Part shown: positions 1-5,794 of the stretch, piece by piece | Position numbering within the stretch: position 1 is the first letter of the stretch | Layout: every line of letters begins with the position of its first letter | NCBI GenBank assembly: GCA_035642125.1 | Contig: DASQSZ010000324.1 | Coordinates: forward strand, 1 to 17,568 | Source of the DNA: CALAED01 sp937891035 | GTDB lineage: Bacteria; Actinomycetota; Actinomycetes; Streptosporangiales; Streptosporangiaceae | Direction: 5' to 3' | DNA length: 17,568 bases | Notes under the pieces: model-generated | What the model was told of the DNA's origin: nothing | The model's database searches: none | The model's input: only the letters and a program-made list of their open reading frames with translations | Translations under genes and position numbers: made by a program

Positions 1-47
1 ACGGATTCGACAACGACGCCGAAAGCTACGAGATCTACAGATGTTGA
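1..47 (+). CDS. C-terminal tail of an upstream gene (partial)
   Basis: The reading frame beginning at base 3 is open from the window edge to a TGA at 45-47 and reads GFDNDAESYEIYRC. Nine of the fourteen codons end in C (TTC, GAC, AAC, GAC, GCC, AGC, TAC, ATC, TAC), which matches coding DNA in this GC-rich genome. The other two frames read basic, Arg- or Thr-rich strings typical of non-coding frames. Only 14 residues are visible, so no function can be given. The call rests on codon bias alone. Confidence 0.35.
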   Translation, partial: GFDNDAESYEIYRC

Positions 48-257
48 CCAAGGCCCCGCCAAAGCGACGTGCCCGGCGACCGCTGGCGTACCGGTTGCCG
101 GGCACGCGCCTGTCTCCGATCAGCGGGCCGGCCCCCGCCGACCGCCGTCCGGGTGCGGCGCGCACCACCCGTACGGTGCGGATTGCGGTGGATCGTCGGG
201 TCCCAACCATTGCGGACGCCCTTGTCCCGAAGGCGAGATAGCATCGCTGGAGACGCC

Positions 258-344
258 ATGCTCTTGTTCCTCTCATCGCGAGATGCCCGGCGTCCAGGTG
301 ATCCTCCTCGGCAACCCAGGTTCAGGCAGCGGAGTGCGTGGTGA
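258..344 (+). CDS. possible 28-codon upstream ORF overlapping the next start (GTGA)
   Basis: An ATG at 258 lies 5 nt after a GGAG (249-252) and opens a 28-residue frame beginning MLLFLSSRDARRPGD. It stops at TGA 342-344, which overlaps the GTG start at 341 of the next gene in a GTGA arrangement. That layout would allow termination-reinitiation, so it could be a leader peptide controlling the downstream gene. Against this, its third codon positions are much less G/C-biased than real genes here, and the peptide is Arg/Pro-rich, as shadow frames are. A possible -10 hexamer TAGCAT lies at 239-244. The remainder of 48-340 shows nothing else recognisable. Confidence 0.2.
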   Translation: MLLFLSSRDARRPGDPPRQPRFRQRSAW

Positions 345-1201
345 GCTCGAAGAAGCAGTCGTCGGCCAACCCCCGATCCCAGCAGCGGACGAACGCGCGG
401 AAGGGGACGAACAACCAGGCAGGGGGAAACGCGGGGAAAGCGAGCGCCGGGAAGGGCGCGGCCAAGCAGGCGGGCGCGAACAACAACGCGAACAACAAGA
501 AGACGGGCGCGCAAAAGCGTGAGTCGCCCGCACAGAAGCGGCTCAGCGCGCGCGAGCGCGTGGCGGCGGCGCGGGCCGAAGAGCGGCGGCGGGAACGGCG
601 ACGCTGGTTCGTCACCTTCGGTGCGACCGGGGCCATCGTGGCCGCGCTGGGCGCCGGTGCGGCGTGGGCGATCGTCTCGAACGACGACAAGACCGGGCGT
701 TCCGCGGCCGATGGGGGCACCGGCAACCCGCCGTGGCCGCTTCCCGCCGACCCGCTCGCCGGCGCCAGGGCGGCCGGCCTCGACATCGCCCCGACCGAGG
801 GCAACGCCTTGCACATCCACGCCCATCTCGACGTGATCGTCAATGGAAAGAAAGTGCCGGTGCCGGCCAACCTCGGCATCTCCCGGGCCGGCAACCAGTT
901 GGCCGAACTGCACACACACGACGACAACGGGGTGCTCCACATCGAGTCGCCGACGAGGAACAAGCGGTTCACCCTCGGTAACGTCTTCAGCGAGTGGAAC
1001 GTACGCCTGAGCCCCACACAGATCGGCGGACTCAAGACCGACGCCACGCGCACGCTGACCGCCTATGTCAACGGCAAGGTGCAGCCCGGCGACCCGGCCG
1101 CGATCGAGCTGACCGCGCACCGCCAGATCGCGCTGGTGTACGGCGACAAGAACGCCAAGGTGGACGTGCCGTCCAGCTACAAGTTCGCACCGGGCGAGTA
1201 G
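341..1201 (+). CDS. single-pass membrane protein with His-rich extracytoplasmic domain
   Basis: The protein has about 286 residues. Residues 1-88 are a Lys/Arg/Asn/Gln-rich, low-complexity, presumably cytoplasmic segment ending in a dense run of Arg. A single hydrophobic helix follows (about 90-112), then an extracytoplasmic domain of about 170 residues. That domain contains a HIHAHLDVIVNGK motif (about 158-170) and a LHTHDDNGVLHIE motif (about 190-202). Clustered alternating histidines suggest metal binding, but no catalytic family is recognised. Of two adjacent GTG codons (338 and 341), the second is preferred because GGAG at 331-334 lies 6 nt before it. The gene stands alone and is followed by a long hairpin. 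Coding status is strongly supported by codon bias and domain layout; function is unknown. Confidence 0.85.
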   Translation: MSSKKQSSANPRSQQRTNARKGTNNQAGGNAGKASAGKGAAKQAGANNNANNKKTGAQKRESPAQKRLSARERVAAARAEERRRERRRWFVTFGATGAIVAALGAGAAWAIVSNDDKTGRSAADGGTGNPPWPLPADPLAGARAAGLDIAPTEGNALHIHAHLDVIVNGKKVPVPANLGISRAGNQLAELHTHDDNGVLHIESPTRNKRFTLGNVFSEWNVRLSPTQIGGLKTDATRTLTAYVNGKVQPGDPAAIELTAHRQIALVYGDKNAKVDVPSSYKFAPGE

Positions 1202-1247
1202 CCCGGAGACGGATGACCCGGGCGGGTACGAACCGGCCGACGGGACG

Positions 1248-1302
1248 GTGATTCCCGGCGCTCGGTGCCTGCCCCTCCGGGACACCGAGCACCGGGAATC
1301 AC
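1248..1302. terminator. bidirectional terminator hairpin between convergent genes
   Basis: A long inverted repeat lies between two convergent stops (1201 plus, 1319 minus). Arm GTGATTCCCGG (1248-1258) pairs with CCGGGAATCAC (1292-1302), and GCTCGGTG (1260-1267) pairs with CACCGAGC (1283-1290). One unpaired base sits on each side, and a 15-nt loop closes it. There is no clear U-tract, as is common in GC-rich actinobacteria. The position and 19-bp stem suggest it ends transcription in both directions. Confidence 0.75.
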
Positions 1303-1318
1303 TCTCCTCAGGCCACGG

Positions 1319-2647
1319 CTACTCTCCGGCAGACCGCAAGCCGATGGTCGTGAGGGCACGGCGGTAGGTGTGCGCCTGCTGCCGTTCGCTTGACCCGGTG
1401 TGGCGCAGCAGCTCGGCCACGTCGAACCAGGCCTGGGCGGCCTCGCGCGGCAGGCCGGCCGTCTCGAGGTATTCCGCCCCGCGGGTCAGCGTGTCGATGG
1501 CCTCGTCGTGCCGGCCGAGCCGTACGTACGCCTCGCCCAGCACCGACAGCGCCTGGGCGCTGGCCCGGCAGGCGACGGGACCGATCAGCTCGATGGCCCG
1601 TTTGGCCTGCTTGACCGCCTGCTCGGGCCGGCCCAACGCGATCTCGGCGCGGGCCAGCTCGATGACGCAGTCGGCGAGGTCGCCCTCGTCGCTTGAGGTG
1701 ACGGCCATTTCCCGTTCGTGCGCGAGCAGCAGCGTACGGGCGTGGTCGGCGGAGTCGGGCCGGGCCCGCAGCAGCAGGCTCGCGTACTCCACCCGCAGCC
1801 AGCCGATCGCACGGAAGTCGTCGTCCTCACTGAGCACGGCCAGGGCGCGTTCGGCCAGCCTGACGCCGGCGTCGTAGTCGCCCTGGACCTCCGCGGCGAT
1901 GGCCGCCTGCCGGTAGGCGGCGATCCGTACCTTGGGGCTGCCGCCCTCGTCCGCGGCGCGGACGAGACGGGCGGCGAGCTGGCGGGTGGCCAGCACGTCG
2001 CCGCCCTCCAGGTAGGCGTCGAGCAGCGCGACGCCCACCCGGATCGCGGGATCGGCCGAGCCCTCGCCCACCGCTTGCAGGGTGGTCAAGGCCTCTTCGC
2101 CGGTCGCCACACAGGCGGCGAGGTCATCGCGTTTGCGGTGACACCGGCACAGCGCGATCTGTACGGTCGCCCACTCGTCCCAGTCGAGCCCGCGGACGCT
2201 CGCCGCGATCTCCTCCAACTCCAGGACGGCATCATCCAGCCGGCCCGCGGACTCAAGCGCCATCGCGTGCCCCCGCTGGATCTCTCGATACAGCTGGGGG
2301 AACGCGTCGACGCCGTAGGCCTCGAGCAGTTCGTTGAAACGCGTCAGGGCCTCGGAGGTGCGCCCGGCGGCAAGCGCGCCGTGCGCCTGCCGGACGCCCG
2401 CCTTGAGGTCCGCGAGCGCCTCCTCGCCGACACCGCATTCCAGATAGGTGGCAGAGCACCCCAGCTTTCTGGCGAGCGCTCTGATGACGGCGGGGGATGG
2501 ATCTCGCTTCCCTGACTCGATCAGCGAGATGTAGCTATCGGAGAAGTCAGGCTCAGCTAGCCTCGCCTGGGACATCCCTAGCTGGGTACGCCGCTCGCGC
2601 ACTCGGTCGCCGAGGCCCGCCAGCGAGGTGTCGGTGACGATAGTCAT
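1319..2647 (-). CDS. XRE-family transcriptional regulator with TPR-like repeats
   Basis: The protein has 442 residues. An N-terminal XRE helix-turn-helix (about 12-66) contains MSQARLAE, SDSYISLIESGKRDPS and IRALARKLGCS. The rest (about 75-440) is all-helical, Ala/Leu/Glu-rich, with repeated TPR-like pairs such as ALGRPEQAVKQAKRAIEL and RLGRHDEAIDTLTRGAEYL. Such proteins usually bind DNA through the HTH and a peptide or protein ligand through the TPR solenoid. The start is supported by AGAGG 7 nt before the ATG on the minus strand. The upstream region holds several palindromes (2684-2700, 2705-2715, 2816-2826) that could be autoregulatory operators. It lies downstream of DUF397 on the same strand but after a gap of about 200 bp, so it may have its own promoter. 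The ligand and targets are unknown. Confidence 0.9.
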   Translation of the reverse strand: MTIVTDTSLAGLGDRVRERRTQLGMSQARLAEPDFSDSYISLIESGKRDPSPAVIRALARKLGCSATYLECGVGEEALADLKAGVRQAHGALAAGRTSEALTRFNELLEAYGVDAFPQLYREIQRGHAMALESAGRLDDAVLELEEIAASVRGLDWDEWATVQIALCRCHRKRDDLAACVATGEEALTTLQAVGEGSADPAIRVGVALLDAYLEGGDVLATRQLAARLVRAADEGGSPKVRIAAYRQAAIAAEVQGDYDAGVRLAERALAVLSEDDDFRAIGWLRVEYASLLLRARPDSADHARTLLLAHEREMAVTSSDEGDLADCVIELARAEIALGRPEQAVKQAKRAIELIGPVACRASAQALSVLGEAYVRLGRHDEAIDTLTRGAEYLETAGLPREAAQAWFDVAELLRHTGSSERQQAHTYRRALTTIGLRSAGE

Positions 2648-2683
2648 ACGTCATCCTCTTTGCTCTGCCCGATACCGGCCGAC

Positions 2684-2700
2684 ATCGCGAGTAGCGCGAT
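2684..2700. promoter_or_regulatory. palindrome ATCGCG-N5-CGCGAT upstream of the XRE-TPR gene
   Basis: Perfect 6-bp arms (2684-2689 and 2695-2700) flank a 5-nt centre. The site lies about 37-53 bp upstream of the XRE-TPR start codon, a place where a repressor site or a 5'-UTR hairpin would act. A second small palindrome, GAACGTTC, is at 2724-2731. No protein can be assigned to either from sequence alone. Confidence 0.4.
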
Positions 2701-2704
2701 CTCT

Positions 2705-2715
2705 TGGACAGTCCA
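2705..2715. promoter_or_regulatory. candidate operator, copy 1: TGGAC-A-GTCCA
   Basis: A perfect 11-bp palindrome with a single central base. It extends imperfectly outward (CTC at 2701-2703 against GAG at 2716-2718, with one extra T on the left). It lies about 60 bp upstream of the XRE-TPR start. The same word occurs at 2816-2826 and, with one mismatch, at 4154-4164, always next to genes of this regulatory block. I infer a shared operator; the binding protein is unknown. Confidence 0.5.
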
Positions 2716-2815
2716 GAGTTATTGAACGTTCTGAGTATCTATCGGCAGTCTGACACCCGCAAGGGCTTTGGCCGAACATCGCCATATAGGTGTCAAGGGC
2801 CGTGGTCGAACGTGT

Positions 2816-2826
2816 TGGACTGTCCA
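2816..2826. promoter_or_regulatory. candidate operator, copy 2: TGGAC-T-GTCCA
   Basis: This is a perfect 11-bp palindrome and the exact reverse complement of the copy at 2705-2715. The two centres are 111 bp apart. It lies 31 bp past the DUF397 stop codon, in the gap between DUF397 and the XRE-TPR gene on the same strand. Confidence 0.5.
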
Positions 2827-2856
2827 TAGCCGTGGGCCTTGTCGTGGGGGCCGGTG

Positions 2857-3069
2857 CTATGGCCGGTCGAATTGGCCGGTCTTGGCGTGGGCGAGGAAGC
2901 CGGCCCACTCGCCGCGGGTGAACTCCAGGACGGGACCGCGACCGCCCTGCTTGGAGTCGCGGACGCCCACGGCGCGGCCGTCCGCGGCGAAGGCGATCTC
3001 CACACAGTTGTCGCCGCCGCTGGAGCGGCTCGACTTGTGCCAGTCGATGAAGGTGGTGTTGTGAGTCAT
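2857..3069 (-). CDS. DUF397 domain-containing small protein
   Basis: The 70-residue protein spans the family's usual length and carries its signature: WHKSSRSSGGDNCVEIAF near the N-terminus, GVRDSKQGGRGPVLEF in the middle, and EWAGFLAHAKTGQFD at the C-terminus. DUF397 proteins in actinomycetes are commonly encoded beside HTH/DUF5753 regulators; they resemble the small partner proteins of WhiJ-type developmental loci and are thought to modulate the partner regulator. Here the ATG (3069-3067) overlaps the TGA (3068-3066) of the upstream regulator in an ATGA, so the two are translationally coupled and probably made in a fixed ratio. The biochemical activity of DUF397 proteins is not established. 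Confidence 0.95.
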   Translation of the reverse strand: MTHNTTFIDWHKSSRSSGGDNCVEIAFAADGRAVGVRDSKQGGRGPVLEFTRGEWAGFLAHAKTGQFDRP

Positions 3070-3944
3070 GTTGTTCGCTCTTTCCTATCGTCGGGCAGCA
3101 TCTTCGCTGCTTGGATGAGAAATTCGAGGCTGTCGTCCATCGGCAGTGCGGCCTCACGCAACTTGCCGTAGAGATCTTCGTAACGACGTACCGCGTCCAG
3201 TTCGGTGAGCACGAGGTCGTCGGTCACCGTGTCGACGGCGACCACGGCCGGGTCGCCGGGGTCGGGGAAGGTGTACAGCGAAAAGGCCGAACGCGGCACG
3301 CTGAACTCGCTGATCACCGCATCGACGGGCAGCACCCGGACGGTGATCTTGGGATGGCCGTTCACCGTGGCGGCCAGCTGGTAGAGCTGCTTTTTCACCA
3401 CTTCTGTGGGGGCGGCGAGGCGGCGGACGGCGACCTCGTCGATGATGACTTCGTAGTTCGGACCGCCCGGCCGGCGCAGCATCCGCTGCCTGCCCATTCG
3501 GGCCTCCACGGCCTTGCCCGGCTTGTAGCCGACCGGGCCCATCGCACGATCGGCCTCCACGCGCGCACGGGTGAACTCGGGCGTTTGCAGCAGCCCGGGG
3601 ATGAAGGTCATCTGGAACTCTCGGATCGTGGCCGCACCCGCCTCCAAGTTGGCGAACAGGGCTTGGCGCTCGCCCATCGCCTTGTTGGACTCCCACCAGC
3701 CGCGCTCACCTGCTTCTCGAGCGATGGTGATGATCTGTGTCCACCGGTCACCGTCAACGCCGAGCGTGTCCAAGATCTGGATGATGTCGGCCTGGTCAAC
3801 GACGTGCCCGTTCTCCAACCTGGAGATTTGCGCCCTGGACTGGCCGATCCGCTTCGCAAGCTGCTCGTGGGTCAGCCCGGCATCGGTGCGCAGCGACCGC
3901 AGCTCGGCGGCCAGTCGCAACCGACGTACGTAGGGGCTAATCAT
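3066..3944 (-). CDS. HTH regulator with DUF5753 domain (Scr1/WhiJ-like)
   Basis: The protein has 292 residues from the chosen ATG. An N-terminal XRE helix-turn-helix (about 10-68) contains GLTHEQLAKRIGQSRAQIS and RLENGH. A DUF5753 domain follows (about 82-280), with the diagnostic GWWES, an ANLEAGAATIREF-type segment and FIPGLLQTPEFTRA. Proteins of this architecture are abundant in Streptomyces and relatives, paired with DUF397 proteins, and some affect development or antibiotic production. The frame is open a further 34 codons upstream, but the ATG at 3944 is preferred because GGAGG lies 6 nt before it and family members begin near SPYVRRLRLAAELR. The gene is divergent from the DUF574 methyltransferase and overlaps DUF397 by 4 nt. 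An inverted repeat touches its ribosome-binding site. Confidence 0.93.
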   Translation of the reverse strand: MISPYVRRLRLAAELRSLRTDAGLTHEQLAKRIGQSRAQISRLENGHVVDQADIIQILDTLGVDGDRWTQIITIAREAGERGWWESNKAMGERQALFANLEAGAATIREFQMTFIPGLLQTPEFTRARVEADRAMGPVGYKPGKAVEARMGRQRMLRRPGGPNYEVIIDEVAVRRLAAPTEVVKKQLYQLAATVNGHPKITVRVLPVDAVISEFSVPRSAFSLYTFPDPGDPAVVAVDTVTDDLVLTELDAVRRYEDLYGKLREAALPMDDSLEFLIQAAKMLPDDRKERTT

Positions 3945-3953
3945 TGACGTCCT

Positions 3954-3974
3954 CCGGACAACAGAGGTGTCTGG
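3954..3974. promoter_or_regulatory. inverted repeat at the ribosome-binding site of the DUF5753 regulator
   Basis: CCGGACA (3954-3960) and TGTCTGG (3968-3974) form near-perfect 7-bp arms (6 of 7 pair) around a 7-nt loop. The first arm overlaps the end of the GGAGG ribosome-binding site (3951-3955, minus strand). An adjoining TGGAC-G-GTACG at 3972-3982 is a degenerate relative of the TGGAC-W-GTCCA palindrome. This could be an operator or an RNA hairpin affecting translation of the regulator. Confidence 0.3.
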
Positions 3975-4153
3975 ACGGTACGGAATCCTCGCATGTTCAG
4001 AATATCGGTATGACGCGTCCTCACCTAGCCCACAACACAAGAACATCGCCCTGCCGTTCCGAAGCCGCCGTGCGGGATCCGTCGTCGAGCCACTACGGTG
4101 CGGGGTTGCGGGGACACTAGATACAGCTGAATACTCTGCAACGATCAGACATC

Positions 4154-4164
4154 TGGACAGTCCC
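4154..4164. promoter_or_regulatory. candidate operator, copy 3: TGGAC-A-GTCCC
   Basis: It matches the 11-bp palindrome at 2705-2715 in 10 of 11 positions. It lies in the 292-bp divergent region between the DUF5753 regulator (start 3944, minus) and the methyltransferase (start 4237, plus), 72 bp upstream of the latter. A possible -10 hexamer TACTCT is at 4132-4137, which would put the site just downstream of transcription start. Nothing else recognisable was found in this gap. Confidence 0.4.
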
Positions 4165-4236
4165 GCTCTTCGACCCGTCTTCCCGGGGCCGATCTAGAGG
4201 CGAAATACCTGTTGATGGCGAGGAGAGGGCAGCCCG

Positions 4237-5049
4237 ATGACCGACGACCCCGGCGAATCCGCCGTGCTCGGCATCGAGATCGACACCACCACTGCTCACC
4301 CTGCCCGGGTCTATGATTACTGGCTTGGAGGTAAGACCAATTTCGCGGCCGATCGCACGGCCGCGGAGCAGTCGATCGCCGCCAATCCCGACATCGTGCC
4401 CGCCGTGCGGGCCAACCGCGCCTTCCTCGGCCGCGCCGTACGGGAGCTGGTGGCGGCCGGGGTCGACCAGTTCCTCGACGTCGGCACCGGCATCCCCACC
4501 GAAGGCAATACGCACGAGGTGGCGCAGGCCGCCGCGCCCCACGCGCGCGTCGTCTATGTGGACAACGACCCGATCGTGCTGGCGCACGCACACGCCCTGC
4601 TCAAGGGCTCGCCACAGGGCCGCACCGGCTTTATCTCCGGTGATCTGCGCCGCGCCGACGCGTTCTTGCGCGCGGCCGCCGTCACACTGGACTTCGCCCG
4701 GCCGGTGGGTGTCATGCTGGTGGCCACGTTGCAATACATCGGCGACGACGATGACCCGTACAGCGTCGTGGCGCAGCTCATGGCGGCGGTGTCGTCCGGC
4801 AGCCACCTGGTGATCTCCCACCCGGCCGCCGACATCGGCGCGGACAAGGTGGCCACCTCGATGCGCCGCTACAACGAGCGCGCGGCGGTCGCGGCCACCC
4901 CGCGCAGCCACGCGGCCGTCACCCGTTTCTTCGACGGACTCGAGCTCTTGGAGCCGGGAGTCGTGCAGCTGCCGCAGTGGCGGCCGGATCCGGACACGCG
5001 GAGCACCGGTCCGTTGCCGATGTGGTGCGGCGCCGGGCGCAAACGCTGA
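4237..5049 (+). CDS. SAM-dependent methyltransferase, DUF574 family (PF04672)
   Basis: The protein has 270 residues, the usual family length. The N-terminal family signature ARVYDYWLGGKTNFAADR is at 23-40. The Rossmann-fold SAM-binding motif I, FLDVGTGIPT, is at 79-88. VYVDNDP at 106-112 supplies the acidic residues expected to hold the ribose hydroxyls. GDLRRAD at 135-141 corresponds to the motif reading the adenine. The C-terminal GLELLEPGVV is also typical. The family is expanded in actinomycetes and often found beside XRE/DUF397 regulators; substrates are mostly unknown. The start is supported by a purine-rich GAGGAGAGG before the ATG. It is divergent from the DUF5753 regulator with a candidate operator between them, so it is a likely target of that regulator. 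Confidence 0.93.
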   Translation: MTDDPGESAVLGIEIDTTTAHPARVYDYWLGGKTNFAADRTAAEQSIAANPDIVPAVRANRAFLGRAVRELVAAGVDQFLDVGTGIPTEGNTHEVAQAAAPHARVVYVDNDPIVLAHAHALLKGSPQGRTGFISGDLRRADAFLRAAAVTLDFARPVGVMLVATLQYIGDDDDPYSVVAQLMAAVSSGSHLVISHPAADIGADKVATSMRRYNERAAVAATPRSHAAVTRFFDGLELLEPGVVQLPQWRPDPDTRSTGPLPMWCGAGRKR

Positions 5050-5145
5050 CTCGCCCAGTCTCCACCCCGCGGAGGGCGGCCGTACTCCCGCCGGCGTAGT
5101 GCCGGTGCCGCGCTGCTCCCCCCGCGGTAGCGCCGAAGTCCTCCC

Positions 5146-5163
5146 CTCGCGCGACGACGCGAG
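5146..5163. terminator. possible terminator hairpin after the methyltransferase gene
   Basis: CTCGCG (5146-5151) and CGCGAG (5158-5163) form perfect 6-bp arms around a 6-nt loop, about 100 bp past the stop of the methyltransferase gene. A pyrimidine-rich stretch follows (ATCCCTCTGCCCCCC). The 224-bp gap between this gene and the next holds no credible ORF. Confidence 0.3.
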
Positions 5164-5220
5164 ATCCCTCTGCCCCCCAGCATCGTGGGTGAGCTCATCC
5201 CGGGTCGAGAACGGACATCC

Positions 5221-5254
5221 CGATGAGGGACAAACCTCGATGAAGGGACAACCC
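5221..5254 (+). repeat. two tandem 17-bp units upstream of the DUF6220 gene
   Basis: Units starting at 5221 and 5238 both read CGATGA-R-GGGACAA-like sequence (CGATGAGGGACAAAC and CGATGAAGGGACAAC). They end about 20 bp before the GTG start of the DUF6220 gene. Tandem half-sites near a start could bind a regulator, but no known motif is recognised. Confidence 0.3.
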
Positions 5255-5273
5255 CCACGAACGGAGAGTCGTT

Positions 5274-5708
5274 GTGCGCAGGGCTTACGTCATACTGGCC
5301 GGCCTGATGGTGCTGGCCGTCGTCGCGCAGTTCTACTTCGCCGCGGTCGGCGCGTTCGCCAAGCCCCAGGACGATCGGTCGTTCGCGCTGCATCTCATGG
5401 GCGGCGTGATGATCATCCCGATGCTGTCACTGCTGGCGACGTTGGTCGCCGCCTTGGCGCGGGCGCCCGGCAAGCTGATCGGGCTGACCGCCCTCCCGCT
5501 CGGCCTGATCGCGGTGCAGGTGCTCATCACGGAGGCCGGCAAGGGCCTGGGCGCGAGCAGCGATGACCACACGACGCCGGCGGCGCTCGTGTTCCTCGGG
5601 CTGCACGCGATTGTCGGGTTGGCCATCATGGCGGTCGTCGGCATCACCATGCGCGGGGCCAGGACGTTCGCCGCGGCTTCGCGTACCGCCGCCGCTCCCT
5701 CGGCGTGA
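5274..5708 (+). CDS. DUF6220-like four-helix membrane protein
   Basis: The protein has 144 residues. Four hydrophobic segments are visible: about 4-27 (containing AQFYFAAVGAF), about 42-62, about 68-86 and about 104-126. FHL-type residues are replaced here by FALHLMGG at the start of helix 2, and a short polar loop, GKGLGASSDDHTTPA, lies before the last helix. The pattern resembles DUF6220 integral membrane proteins of actinobacteria, whose function is unknown. The conserved His on helix 2 and the HAI in helix 4 make haem or metal binding conceivable but unproven. The GTG start is supported by GGAG (5263-5266) 7 nt upstream. It lies 86 bp before the multicopper oxidase on the same strand, so the two may be co-expressed. 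Confidence 0.75.
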   Translation: MRRAYVILAGLMVLAVVAQFYFAAVGAFAKPQDDRSFALHLMGGVMIIPMLSLLATLVAALARAPGKLIGLTALPLGLIAVQVLITEAGKGLGASSDDHTTPAALVFLGLHAIVGLAIMAVVGITMRGARTFAAASRTAAAPSA

Positions 5709-5794
5709 GCCGGCATGAACGGGTCAAGGTTCCACGGCGCCGGCCGCGCCGGGCCGCCGGGCGCGCGCGGACCCGCTGACGCGGGACAAGCGGT

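Noticed and set aside
41..241. 66-codon plus-strand frame near the left edge
   Set aside because: The product is Arg/Pro/Ala-rich with no ribosome-binding site and no domain, and it starts inside the likely tail of the upstream gene.
35..1285. 416-codon minus-strand open frame at the left end
   Set aside because: It is antisense to the His-rich protein gene, crosses the terminator hairpin, and has low-complexity Arg/Leu/Gly content with no recognisable domain.
2651..3157. 168-codon minus-strand frame overlapping DUF397
   Set aside because: It overlaps two genes with clear family signatures and shows no domain of its own.
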